Source: Myxococcales bacterium (lineage in GTDB: Bacteria; Myxococcota_A; Bradymonadia; REDH01). From it: DNA of 42,805 bases. Each line of letters starts with the position of its first letter. Within the stretch, counting starts at the first letter, position 1. The DNA is taken from positions 1-42,805 of the forward strand of contig CANMDT010000014.1 in the NCBI GenBank assembly GCA_947496715.1. The letters run 5' to 3'. Under the pieces are notes generated by a model. It was not told where the DNA came from and made no database searches. It saw only the letters and a list, made by a program, of their open reading frames with translations. A program made the position numbers and the translations under genes. Of this stretch, positions 7,777-16,331 are shown piece by piece.

Positions 7777-8454
7777 TCAGTTGATGGGGTAGCGGGTTGC
7801 CACGAAGACGCCCCGCTCGAGCCGCTCCGACAGCCGGACCACACGCCGTACCGCGGTCCACCAGACGGTCAGCTCCTCGATCTCGGCAGGGCCGAAGACC
7901 TCGCCGTTTTCGGCCTCCGTCATGATGCGGCCCAGCTCGCGTGGCGTCAGCGCACCGAAGGCCTCGGCATGCACAGTCACGTCGGTCGGCGGCAGGGCGG
8001 CGCGCCAGCACTCAATCGTCGTCGCCCAAGGCAGCGTCCGGTCGGAGAGGAAGTGGAGGAAGGTGAAGATGTGTTCGGCCACATCCGGGTTCCAAGCATA
8101 GAGGAAGGGCGAAACCTTCTCGAAGTGGCCAGCGAGGTCGGGCAGCTGCACAGCCTCGTCGACACAGGCCAACTCAAGAATCTGGCCGGCCGCCGCACGG
8201 TTCCACCGATTGTTGGAGAGCGACGATTCCATCCGGTCGAGGTGGGTGGCTGCCAGGTCCCGCGCTCCCTTGTCGGCGATGCCGGCGACCAGCGCGCGTA
8301 GCGTGCCTAGCGTCTCGGCGGTACCGGCTGGCTTACGTGCCCGCTCCGCCAACGAGGCCAAACTCAGCTGGAAGAGCTGGTAGTCCAACACGCCCATGAC
8401 GAAGATGGGGGGCTTGTTCGATTCGCGCTGTACCGGATCGGAGAGAGAGGCCAT
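7777..8454 (-). CDS. Hypothetical protein, 225 aa
   Basis: I do not recognise this family. It has no signal peptide or membrane segment, so it is probably cytoplasmic. It is largely alpha-helical by composition (many Leu, Ala, Glu and Arg in amphipathic spacing) and rich in Trp and Phe in the central part (about residues 110-150). No catalytic motif or metal-binding cluster stands out. The ATG at 8454 has AAGG 5 nt upstream. It lies 49 nt downstream of the large surface-protein gene on the same strand, with a hairpin between them, and converges on the GpsA-like gene with only 6 nt between the stops. The frame is clean and reads like protein, so I regard the gene as real. Confidence 0.7.
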   Translation of the reverse strand: MASLSDPVQRESNKPPIFVMGVLDYQLFQLSLASLAERARKPAGTAETLGTLRALVAGIADKGARDLAATHLDRMESSLSNNRWNRAAAGQILELACVDEAVQLPDLAGHFEKVSPFLYAWNPDVAEHIFTFLHFLSDRTLPWATTIECWRAALPPTDVTVHAEAFGALTPRELGRIMTEAENGEVFGPAEIEELTVWWTAVRRVVRLSERLERGVFVATRYPIN

Positions 8455-8478
8455 GGCACCTTGCGAGGTAGCGCTCTA

Positions 8479-8496
8479 CGCGGAGCAGGCTCCGCG
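8479..8496 (-). terminator. Hairpin after the large surface-protein gene
   Basis: A perfect 7-bp stem (CGCGGAG, CTCCGCG) with a 4-nt loop sits 7 nt past the stop codon of the 1798-aa gene. No T-run follows, so it may act as a Rho-dependent or partial terminator, or stabilise the transcript end. Confidence 0.4.
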
Positions 8497-8503
8497 CAGG
8501 CGG

Positions 8504-11500
8504 TTAGCGGGAGCGTCTGCGGCGAGTGACCAGCAGCAGGAGCGGAGCGAGCATCCAGAGCGAGAAGCCGGAGCCAGCCGCGGAGCAACCACTGGCAGGC
8601 TGCAGCGAGCCGCCCAGGTTCGGGGGGCCGGCGTCGCCGCCCGCATCCGTGACGCCGCCGTCGGTGCCTGCGTCTGAATCACCCGCGTCGGCCTCCTCGA
8701 AGTCGAGCTTAAAGACGCCGGTCTCCGACCAGGCTGACTGCGTCACGCCGTCGCTCGCCCGCACGCGCCAGTAGTAGGTGGAGGGGCGCAGGTCTTCATC
8801 GAAGAGGACCGAGGTGGTGCCATCGGCACCCTGGCGCACATTGAGCCGCTTCCAGCCGCCCTGGTCGGTGATGGTGAGCACCGGCGAGACCTGGAAGTCG
8901 TAGGTGATGAGCTGGTCCGCGTCGGAGTCAATCGCGTTCTGCACCGTCAGCGTAAAGGTGGCGTCAGGGGAGACAACGACGTCGCGACCGATGGGCGAGA
9001 TCTGCACCGGCGTCGTGGGCGCCGTGTTGGCGCCCCGTACCGTGAAGGTCGCGTCGGCGAAGGTCGAGGTGGCACCGCCATCGGTGGCGCGGACGCGCCA
9101 GGAGTAGGTTACGCCGGGCACGAGCGGCCGCGGCACAACCACCGAGACAGTCGCACCCGCGCCGCTCACGCCGCGGAAGGAGTAGCTGTCCGTACCCGGG
9201 AAGGTACCCGTCACAAACTCGCCCTCGTAGGTGACCGCATCACCGTCGGGGTCGGTGCTGGCCTCCCAGACAAGGTTGGCCTGCGAGGTCGCCGCCAGCG
9301 AAGCACCGTTGGCGGGCGAGACAATCACGGGCTGGCTAGGCGCGGCAGAACTGGCCTCCACTCGGAAGGTGCGCGAGTCAAACTGACCGTAGGCCGAGCC
9401 GTCGAAGGCCCGCACGCGCCAGATGTAGTTCTCGCGGTTGTCGAGCGTGAGCCCCGTGTCGATTGTCGTGCCCGAACCCTCGCCCGAGGGCGCGAGCGTC
9501 TCGAAGAGCAGGTTGGCTGCCACCGGCAGCGTGCCCCGGTAGAGCGCGAAGGCATAGCTGAGCGGACGGCCCTCGGGGTCGGAGGCGTTCTCCAACTCAA
9601 ACAGCGGTGACTGGGTCGAGATGGTGCCAACCGGCGCGATGCCGCGCGGCGTCGTCGGGACCGAGTTCGAGAGGTTGTAGAAGAAGCAGGCCGGCTCCGA
9701 CCAGGTACCGTCGACGTCCGAGGTCACACCACGCACGCGCCAGCAGTAGGTTGTGTCGTCCGTGAGCGCCGCGTCGACCGAGCAGATGGAGGTATCACGA
9801 TTGACATCCTCTTCCACACCCTCCTGCTGCCAGACCTGACTCGTCAGTTCGACCTCCGAGTAGAGCTCGCACTGGTAGGTAAGCGCCACGCCATCCGGGT
9901 CGTCCACGTTGCTGAACTTCAGGCGCACAACACGCTCCTCCCAGGCTGCACCGTCGACGGGCTCGACCGCAGTCGGCGCGGGCGGGCCAGAGAAGAAGGT
10001 CGGGTCGGTGAGGCCGTAGCACTCCTGCGCGGTGGTCAGCCCGTCGTTGTCCGGGTCGGCCGTATCGTCGGCAGGGTCGTTCACATCGAAGCCAAAGCGG
10101 GCCTCGCAGGTGTCGGGCGCGCCGCCGCTGTCTGCGTCGGGGATGGTCACGGTGATGTCCCACGCCTGGTTGCCGAAGCCGCCGTCGGAGTCGGTTACAC
10201 GGATGCTCACCGATGCGTTCGTGTAGACGCCCGCGGGGGCTGTCCAGCTGATGAGGCCCGTCGGCGAAATGGTCATGCCCGCAGGACCCGACACCAGCGT
10301 GTAGGTCTGCGTGTCGGCCGAGCCTGGGTCGGTAACCGTGACCTGATAGCTGTAGGCCTCGTTCTCGATGGCCGTCGTCACCGGCGCGCTGGAGACGACG
10401 GGCGCAACGTTGGTGATGCGCTGGGTCGTGGTCGCGGTGCGGGTGTCGTTGTAGCTGTCGCGGCCGATCGCACGGATGGTGTAGGTGTTATCGTCGGCGT
10501 AGGTGTGGGTCACGCTGAGGCCGGTGGCGGTCGGCGAGCTATCGCCGAAGTCCCACTCCACCTCGAAGCTGTCGCCGCCCGGGTCGACCGCCGTGGCGGT
10601 CAGCGTCACCACCGAACCTTCGGCGGCCGAGGTGGTCGCGGCGATGACGGGGAGGGGCGCAAGGTTGCGGTAGTTCACTTGGAAGGTGGCGTTGCGGCTG
10701 CCGCCATCCTCATCGGCTGCGGTCGCCGTCACAGTGTAGGTGCCGAGCGATGCATAGGTGTGGCTGAAGGTCGCGCCGGTCGCAGTCGGAGTGCCGTCGC
10801 CGAAGTCCCAAGTCACCGTGACGGTGTCTGCAGCAAGGTCGGTTGTGGTCGCCGTGCCGGTTGCAGCCACGCCCTGGTCGACGATGCGGTCTGCACCAGC
10901 CGAGACGGTCGGGGCGACATTCACAACGGTGACCTGCACGGTCGATGTGGCGGTCAGCAGGCTCGCATTGGTGACGCGGAGCGCGATGGTCTTCTCTGCC
11001 GGGCCGTCGAAAGCGGTACCGACAAGCGACGCGGTCGCGGTGGTCGCATCGGTGAAGATGCCGTCGTTGTTGAAGTCCCAGGCGTAGGTGAGCACCTCGT
11101 CCGACGGGTCGAAGCTCGGCGACCCGGAAACGCTGAGCGTGCTGCCCTCGTTCATGGTGTAGGGGCCAGTCGTTGCCGCCACGGGCACGCGGCCCACGCG
11201 GACGAAGCTGTTGATGAAGTAACCGACGATCTCCGGGATGTCGTCGCCGTTGTCATCAGCGTAGGCGAGCTGACGGGGCGCGAAGCCGTTCCAGAGGATA
11301 CGGCCCCCCTGAAGCGCGAGCGCAGCCTTGGCGCCGGTCACCCGTGCGAAGCGACCCGTCGCCACCGCGCTGCCGATGGTGGGGAGCTCGTCGCCGGCGT
11401 CGGCATAGATCTGCGTGCCGAAGGCCAGCGGCGACCGGACCGTCACGGGAGATGAGTAGAGCTGGATGCTGTCGATCGAAGGCTTCGAGATGCCTTCGAA

Positions 11501-13900
11501 GAACTGCGCCGAGCTGCCGTCGATGTGGTCGCGCACGACCTGCGTCGGGTCGGACGCTGAGGTGATGCCAAAGGCGAGCGCAATCTCGGGGTGCTCGTCC
11601 AGGTTGCTGTAGTTGACGATGAGCCCCTTCGAATTCCCAATCCAGCCCAGCAGGCGGCTCTGCACGCCCGGCTCGGCGAAGGCGTCGGTCAACTGAATGT
11701 CGACCGCAACCTGCTGCTGGCCGCCGGCATCAAAGGCCGCCTCGAATCCGCTGCCGTCGGTCACCACCGACGACCGAAGGCCGGCACGCTGCGCCGCCTC
11801 GGCAAGAATGGAGGGCGACGCGGTCTCGTCGTCGAAGATGAGCGCGAACTCAGGCGCCGCAGCTGCGTCAATCTGCGCGGCCAGCAACTCGACCATGTCG
11901 GGGGTGTTGTCCGCGTCGGTGTCGCTGGCGCCGGCGAGGCCGGTCGAGAACCCATTGACGATCGCCCGTCCGTTGTAGGTCGAGACGGCAGCAACGCCGT
12001 CAAGCAGCGTTCCTGCGCTGTAGCGCGCAACCGTCGAGCCGACGCGGGTGAGGAAGAGCGTGCTGCCGAGGTTGGTGGTTGCCGCGGTTGCGGTCAGCGG
12101 GGAGGGCACACCACCCTTGTTAAAGACACGACCGAGGTGGGTCGCGTCCTTCTTGATCCCGGTCGCTGCAGGCAGGTTGGTGTCTTCCGCCACGCCAAGG
12201 AGCGGCGCCCAGGCCAGCGAGCTAGCCACGCGATACCCGGCTGCAACCACGGGCTGGTCCAGCGCCAGCCAGTCGCTCACCGCCTGCTCGACGGAGGCGC
12301 TGCCGAGCGCTTCCGAATCGGCCCCCTCGATCTCGAGTAGCACGATGGCCGGCTCAAGCGTCGAGAAGGCATCGAGAACGTTGGCCGTCTCAGTTTCGCG
12401 GATGGAGAGGTAGCCGGCCTTGGCTGCGGCTGCCTCAAGCGCCGAACTGTCGCGGGAGTCATCCGAGATCAGCAGCGCAACCGGCCCTGCGTTCTTGGCG
12501 AAGTCGACGGCGTTCGCGAGCAGCGCGGCCATCTCCTGCTTGCCGTTGCCATCGGTGTCGGCCTGGCCATACTCCGAGGCGATGAAGGCGCCCACAACGA
12601 GGTGTCCGCTCAGCGAGCCGAGCAGCGAGGTGCCGCCGCCTGCGAACTGGCCAAGGCTGACGAGGCCGTCCGGAATCGTCGAGACAACGTCGTTGCCGTC
12701 TGCCCGCTCCGTGCCGGTGAGCGCCGTGGAGTCCACAAAGTTGGGCTGCTGGAAGAGGCGGCGCTCGAACCCCGAGGTACCGCGAACGACCGAGGCGCCG
12801 GCATGGTCACCCGACTCCACCGCGAATCCAAGGCGCGTTGCCCAAGCGGGCGCCCCATCGAAATCCGACGAGAAGAAGAGCACCTGCTTGCCCTTGGCAC
12901 GGGCGTTGATGATCGAGTTTTCGAGGCTCGCAGGCGCAGTCGAGAGATCTCGGTACTCGATGAAGAGCGTGTCGAAGTTGCCCCGGTTGATGATGTAGTC
13001 GAGCCGGTCGAAATCGGTGACCGGCGTCGCCGTCACGCCAAGCGAAGTCGAATAGGCAGTCGCAGCGGCAAAATCAGTGTCGCCCACCGTGACCACGCGG
13101 CCCACCTGCTCGTCGAGGATGAACTGAATCGCGTTGCGGTAGTACTCGGTCAGGTCGGTAACGCCGTCGGTATCGTTGTCGTAGAGCGCCATCGCATTGC
13201 CGACCAGCGCGTGCCAGAGCACCTTCTTGCTCGCGGGGAAGAGGATGGCGGGGTTGCCTGTGATTGGGCTGGCGCCAAGCCGCGCGAAGATGCGGCCTCC
13301 GGCAGGCGCGCCAGTGGCAAAGTTACAGATGTCGCCAAAGTCGGTCGTGCCGGCCCGAACGCCCGTCATCGGCGTTACGATGCGGTTGGCAGTGTCGGGA
13401 TAGTTGAAGAGGTCGACGCCGTTCGAAGGCACCGAAGTGACCGCCTGTCCAGCCGAGAGCGATGCGGTGCAGTTCAGACCCATCGCCGCCTGCAGGCTCC
13501 GTGAGATGTCGTACAGCGAGTTTCCGACGGGTTGAAAGAGAAAGGGCGCCGAAAAAATCAGCGGCCGGCCCGCAGCAAGGTGATCAAGGATGATGTTGGC
13601 GGTAACCGATGTGATCGGGCTCCGGTGGAGCTCCACGATCATCAGATCCCACCGGTTCCGCGACGCGCCCGTGGGCCCGTAGCCCGTCACAAAATCGCCG
13701 CCAGTCGGCGCGTAGGTGAAGTTCGCTGAGTCGGTCGGGATGCCGAGCAGGACCAAGGCCGCACGGGCCTCCACAAGCGGCGTGGCCTCGTTGCTCTCAT
13801 CCACCAGAATCACCCGCTGGGCCGAGGCCTCCGAGGCAAACGCGAAAGAGACCACAAGAGATGCAAGGATGATGAGACGCTTCACGATGGTGCTCGCCAT
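8504..13900 (-). CDS. Giant surface protein: four similar N-terminal units, PKD and FN3-like domains, MYXO-CTERM-like tail
   Basis: An 1798-aa exported protein. A signal peptide ends near SEASA-Q (residue 27). Residues about 29-903 form four similar alpha/beta units of 205-240 aa, each ending in an EF-hand-like acidic loop (241-249, 448-456, 660-668, 882-890). Three PKD-like domains follow (WDFNNDG 941-947, WDFGDG 1031-1036, WDFGDS 1116-1121). Next come a cadherin/Ig-like domain (about 1166-1254), a Cys- and Asp-rich thrombospondin-3-like stretch (1255-1300) and four fibronectin-III-like modules, most with WRVRA near their ends (1301-1732). After an acidic Asp/Gly linker, residues 1770-1798 are GC, a hydrophobic helix and RRRRSR, a MYXO-CTERM-type sorting tail. 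It is probably anchored at the cell surface. ATG 13900 is chosen; TTG 13927 and GTG 13885 are alternatives. A TATCCT box at 13927-13932 may be its -10. Confidence 0.9.
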   Translation of the reverse strand: MASTIVKRLIILASLVVSFAFASEASAQRVILVDESNEATPLVEARAALVLLGIPTDSANFTYAPTGGDFVTGYGPTGASRNRWDLMIVELHRSPITSVTANIILDHLAAGRPLIFSAPFLFQPVGNSLYDISRSLQAAMGLNCTASLSAGQAVTSVPSNGVDLFNYPDTANRIVTPMTGVRAGTTDFGDICNFATGAPAGGRIFARLGASPITGNPAILFPASKKVLWHALVGNAMALYDNDTDGVTDLTEYYRNAIQFILDEQVGRVVTVGDTDFAAATAYSTSLGVTATPVTDFDRLDYIINRGNFDTLFIEYRDLSTAPASLENSIINARAKGKQVLFFSSDFDGAPAWATRLGFAVESGDHAGASVVRGTSGFERRLFQQPNFVDSTALTGTERADGNDVVSTIPDGLVSLGQFAGGGTSLLGSLSGHLVVGAFIASEYGQADTDGNGKQEMAALLANAVDFAKNAGPVALLISDDSRDSSALEAAAAKAGYLSIRETETANVLDAFSTLEPAIVLLEIEGADSEALGSASVEQAVSDWLALDQPVVAAGYRVASSLAWAPLLGVAEDTNLPAATGIKKDATHLGRVFNKGGVPSPLTATAATTNLGSTLFLTRVGSTVARYSAGTLLDGVAAVSTYNGRAIVNGFSTGLAGASDTDADNTPDMVELLAAQIDAAAAPEFALIFDDETASPSILAEAAQRAGLRSSVVTDGSGFEAAFDAGGQQQVAVDIQLTDAFAEPGVQSRLLGWIGNSKGLIVNYSNLDEHPEIALAFGITSASDPTQVVRDHIDGSSAQFFEGISKPSIDSIQLYSSPVTVRSPLAFGTQIYADAGDELPTIGSAVATGRFARVTGAKAALALQGGRILWNGFAPRQLAYADDNGDDIPEIVGYFINSFVRVGRVPVAATTGPYTMNEGSTLSVSGSPSFDPSDEVLTYAWDFNNDGIFTDATTATASLVGTAFDGPAEKTIALRVTNASLLTATSTVQVTVVNVAPTVSAGADRIVDQGVAATGTATTTDLAADTVTVTWDFGDGTPTATGATFSHTYASLGTYTVTATAADEDGGSRNATFQVNYRNLAPLPVIAATTSAAEGSVVTLTATAVDPGGDSFEVEWDFGDSSPTATGLSVTHTYADDNTYTIRAIGRDSYNDTRTATTTQRITNVAPVVSSAPVTTAIENEAYSYQVTVTDPGSADTQTYTLVSGPAGMTISPTGLISWTAPAGVYTNASVSIRVTDSDGGFGNQAWDITVTIPDADSGGAPDTCEARFGFDVNDPADDTADPDNDGLTTAQECYGLTDPTFFSGPPAPTAVEPVDGAAWEERVVRLKFSNVDDPDGVALTYQCELYSEVELTSQVWQQEGVEEDVNRDTSICSVDAALTDDTTYCWRVRGVTSDVDGTWSEPACFFYNLSNSVPTTPRGIAPVGTISTQSPLFELENASDPEGRPLSYAFALYRGTLPVAANLLFETLAPSGEGSGTTIDTGLTLDNRENYIWRVRAFDGSAYGQFDSRTFRVEASSAAPSQPVIVSPANGASLAATSQANLVWEASTDPDGDAVTYEGEFVTGTFPGTDSYSFRGVSGAGATVSVVVPRPLVPGVTYSWRVRATDGGATSTFADATFTVRGANTAPTTPVQISPIGRDVVVSPDATFTLTVQNAIDSDADQLITYDFQVSPVLTITDQGGWKRLNVRQGADGTTSVLFDEDLRPSTYYWRVRASDGVTQSAWSETGVFKLDFEEADAGDSDAGTDGGVTDAGGDAGPPNLGGSLQPASGCSAAGSGFSLWMLAPLLLLVTRRRRSR

Positions 13901-14024
13901 TGAGTTGACACAGAAACGAGGGCGCAAGGATACCAGTCCCCTCCTAGACGAAAGGTGGCCTGCGAGACAAGACGAACGGCGGCAGCCTTGCCCCCTCTCA
14001 TCACCCGCTTCGGAGCGCGATTTC

Positions 14025-15044
14025 CTACCCGAGCCTCGGCCGATCTCCGGCCAGCCATCGCGTTACCAGCGAACGGTAGAGCAGCACGCCCGCCTCGTAG
14101 TCTTCGCGGCGAAGGTGCTCATGCTCGCTGTGCGCCGTCCGGATGTCGCCCGGCCCCACCAGCGTCACCGGGCAGAGGTGGCTCATGTAGGGCGCGTCGG
14201 TGTTGAAGGGCACCACATCGGTCGGCAGGTCGGGCCAGTAGGCTAGCTTCACCGGCGGGTTGCTGGCCAGCAGCCGCACAGTCGCCCGCCCTGCCACCCG
14301 ACGCTCTACCTCTTCAAGCAACGCGGCGGGATCCGACACCGCCCGAAAGAGCAGCTCGGCCGTTGCGCTCGGCGGGTAGACATTGGCAGCTACACCGGCA
14401 TGGAGCAGGCCGATGTTGAACCGGGTCGCGCCAAGCAGTGGGTCGGAGGGCCAGCCGGGTCCGCGAAGGGCTGCAAGGATATCGAGCATCGGCTCGACCG
14501 CCGAGTGACCAGCCTCTTCAAAGGCGGAGTGGCCCGCCTGGCCCGTCGTCTCGATGGCAATCTTGAGAATGCCGCGCTGCCCGGTTGCAAGCCGGTTCTG
14601 TGTCGGCTCGCCCATCACCATCCATTCCGAAGTCCACAGCGGCGCCGCGCCGGCCACACTCGCTCCGATGTGATCCACCTCTTCGCCCACCACCCAGACA
14701 AAGCCGCACTGCTGCTGCACCTCATCCGGCAGCCCGAGCACCGCCTCGACCATCGCGAGCAGCACCCCCTTCGTGTCGCAGGCGCCACGGCCATGCAGCG
14801 TGTCGCCCCGCAGCGTCGCAGGGATGTGCGGAGGCACTGTATCTACATGGGTGCAGAAGGTGATGCGCGGGCAGGGCGAACGCCGCACCCAGAGGTTCCA
14901 GCGGCTCTCCGCAACCTCCTGCCGCTCGACCTGCCAGCCCAGCCCTACAAACAGCTCCTCTAGGTAGCGCAGATAGGCCGCCTCGCCCCCCGTTGTACTG
15001 TCGATGTTGACGAGCTCCGCGAGCAGTTCAAACCCAACCTTCAT
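14025..15044 (-). CDS. M20-family deacylase (ArgE/DapE-like)
   Basis: A 339-aa zinc metallohydrolase of the M20 family, which includes acetylornithine deacetylase and succinyl-diaminopimelate desuccinylase. Metal-site residues are recognisable: THVDT at 65-69 (His66, Asp68), GACDTKG at 87-93 (bridging Asp90), GEE at 120-122, GEPT at 145-148, and a C-terminal His in AHSEHEHL. The lid domain with GQAGHSA is at about 168-174. No signal peptide is present, so it is cytoplasmic. The ArgE/DapE subtype cannot be separated by eye; short length and sequence are compatible with the ArgE/LysK/DapE group. It lies 8 nt downstream of gluQ on the same strand and is probably co-transcribed, with no obvious functional link. 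Confidence 0.87.
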   Translation of the reverse strand: MKVGFELLAELVNIDSTTGGEAAYLRYLEELFVGLGWQVERQEVAESRWNLWVRRSPCPRITFCTHVDTVPPHIPATLRGDTLHGRGACDTKGVLLAMVEAVLGLPDEVQQQCGFVWVVGEEVDHIGASVAGAAPLWTSEWMVMGEPTQNRLATGQRGILKIAIETTGQAGHSAFEEAGHSAVEPMLDILAALRGPGWPSDPLLGATRFNIGLLHAGVAANVYPPSATAELLFRAVSDPAALLEEVERRVAGRATVRLLASNPPVKLAYWPDLPTDVVPFNTDAPYMSHLCPVTLVGPGDIRTAHSEHEHLRREDYEAGVLLYRSLVTRWLAGDRPRLG

Positions 15045-15052
15045 GCCGTCTT

Positions 15053-16033
15053 CTACCTCGCGGAGAGCGCCAGTCGCAGCGCCTCCGGACCACTACTCAT
15101 CGCGGGGTGCAGATTCAACGCATCTGCGCGGAGCGGCTCGTCGCGCCAAAGCTCCGCCAACTCCGCCACGCTGCACACCTCAAGCCGGTCAGCGAAGCCC
15201 CACAGGCAGGCAAAGGCGCCCCGCAACAGCGCCGGCGTGTAGCCCACAGCCTCCAGCTCCGGGCGGCCCATCGCGCCATCTCGCTTGGCAAGCCGCTGCC
15301 CCGCAGCATCGAGCACCATCGGCACATGACAGGTCGCCGGGTAGGGCTGCCCGAGGGCCGCGGCCAGCTGCATGTGGAGTGCGGTCGAGGCCAGCAGGTC
15401 TCGGCCACGGACCACCTCGGTCACCCCCATCGCCAGGTCGTCCACCACCACAGCCAGATGGTAGGCAAAGCAGCCGTCGCGACGACGCACGATCGCATCA
15501 CCTGGGTCGGCAGCCGTGTCGACCTCAAGGCGCGCTGCCAACGCGTCTTCCACAACCACCTTGCCGCCGGCGCGGAAGCGGAGCGCATGCGGCTCGCCGT
15601 TTCTTGCCTCCGTCCGAGCACGACAGGTGCCGGGGTAGAGCAGCGAAGCAGGAAAGATGCCATGCGGCGCCGAGAGCACCTCGGCAATCTCCTTGCGTGA
15701 GCAGGTGCAGCGGTAGAGGTCTCCGGACCGTTCGAGCTGTTCGACAGCCGCAGCGTAACGGTCGAGCCGCTGCGACTGGATGTAGGGGCCGTGCGGTCCA
15801 CCGCAATCGGGGCCTTCGCTCCACTCGAGGCCGAGCCAGCGCAGGTCGTCGGCAATGGCGGCGGCGCTGCCGGCCGCTTCGCGCGGGCCGTCGAGGTCTT
15901 CGAGACGGTAGATGAGTCTGCCGGAGCTTCGCAGCGCGCGGAGCTGCGCGAGCAGGGCGGTGGAGAGGTTGCCGAGGTGGTATCGCCCGGTCGGACTCGG
16001 AGCGAGCCGGCCGATGTAGGGAGCGTCAGCCAT
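15053..16033 (-). CDS. gluQ: Glutamyl-Q tRNA(Asp) synthetase
   Basis: A 326-aa GluQRS, a truncated glutamyl-tRNA synthetase that ligates glutamate to the queuosine base at position 34 of tRNA(Asp). The class I signature appears as PSPTGRYHLGN at 12-22, where HLGN takes the place of HIGH, and LAKRDGA as the KMSKS-like loop. A zinc site CxC...C is visible (CTCSRKE then YPGTCR). There is no anticodon-binding domain, as expected for this family. The frame is open upstream to 16312, but ATG 16033 is chosen because the family begins just before the PSPTG motif and AGAGG lies 7 nt upstream. The upstream extension resembles nothing and is rich in Arg and Gly. Confidence 0.93.
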   Translation of the reverse strand: MADAPYIGRLAPSPTGRYHLGNLSTALLAQLRALRSSGRLIYRLEDLDGPREAAGSAAAIADDLRWLGLEWSEGPDCGGPHGPYIQSQRLDRYAAAVEQLERSGDLYRCTCSRKEIAEVLSAPHGIFPASLLYPGTCRARTEARNGEPHALRFRAGGKVVVEDALAARLEVDTAADPGDAIVRRRDGCFAYHLAVVVDDLAMGVTEVVRGRDLLASTALHMQLAAALGQPYPATCHVPMVLDAAGQRLAKRDGAMGRPELEAVGYTPALLRGAFACLWGFADRLEVCSVAELAELWRDEPLRADALNLHPAMSSGPEALRLALSAR

Positions 16034-16331
16034 GAGGCCGCCTCTGGTCGCCGCAGCGGGGGCTGTCAACGCGCTCCGCAGCCGCCTCCTGCCGCCGTTC
16101 GCTTGACCTTTGCCTCCCGGGTCGGCTAGGGCGCGCGCGCTGCTGTCAACGCCGCGCCCCTTCGGGCCGAAGTTGAGGCGGTCGTAGCGATGACCGGACC
16201 CTTCGCGACGCGGACCTCTCTCCATGGTGGAGACTGGCCCGAGGATGTCTTGATTCCGTGGGTTGAACACGGGCAAATTGCAGAGAACGCTCCGGAAAGT
16301 GATCGTCTGCAAGTAGTAGGATCTGTTTCAC
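16034..16331. other. Intergenic region between divergent gluQ and rpsA
   Basis: This 298-nt gap holds no convincing gene. It contains two TTGACAGC boxes on the minus strand (centred near 16066 and 16146) that could serve as -35 elements for gluQ, although clear -10 partners are lacking. On the plus strand there is a TTGACC/TAGGGC pair described separately. If that promoter is used, rpsA would have a leader of roughly 190 nt. S1 is translationally autoregulated through its leader in E. coli; a similar role here is only a guess. Confidence 0.5.
16103..16132 (+). promoter_or_regulatory. Putative rpsA promoter
   Basis: TTGACC (16103-16108) and TAGGGC (16127-16132) are separated by 18 nt. The -35 match is strong and the -10 is a GC-rich variant. 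The TTGACS-N18 arrangement recurs at other genes in this window. Confidence 0.4.

Noticed and set aside
11192-13816. Active glutamine amidotransferase domains in the surface protein
   Set aside because: No Cys-His-Glu triad could be located in the four units, so only a fold-level resemblance is proposed.
16034-16312. N-terminal extension of gluQ to the first possible start
   Set aside because: The extra 93 residues are unlike the family, and a good SD and ATG occur right before the conserved core.
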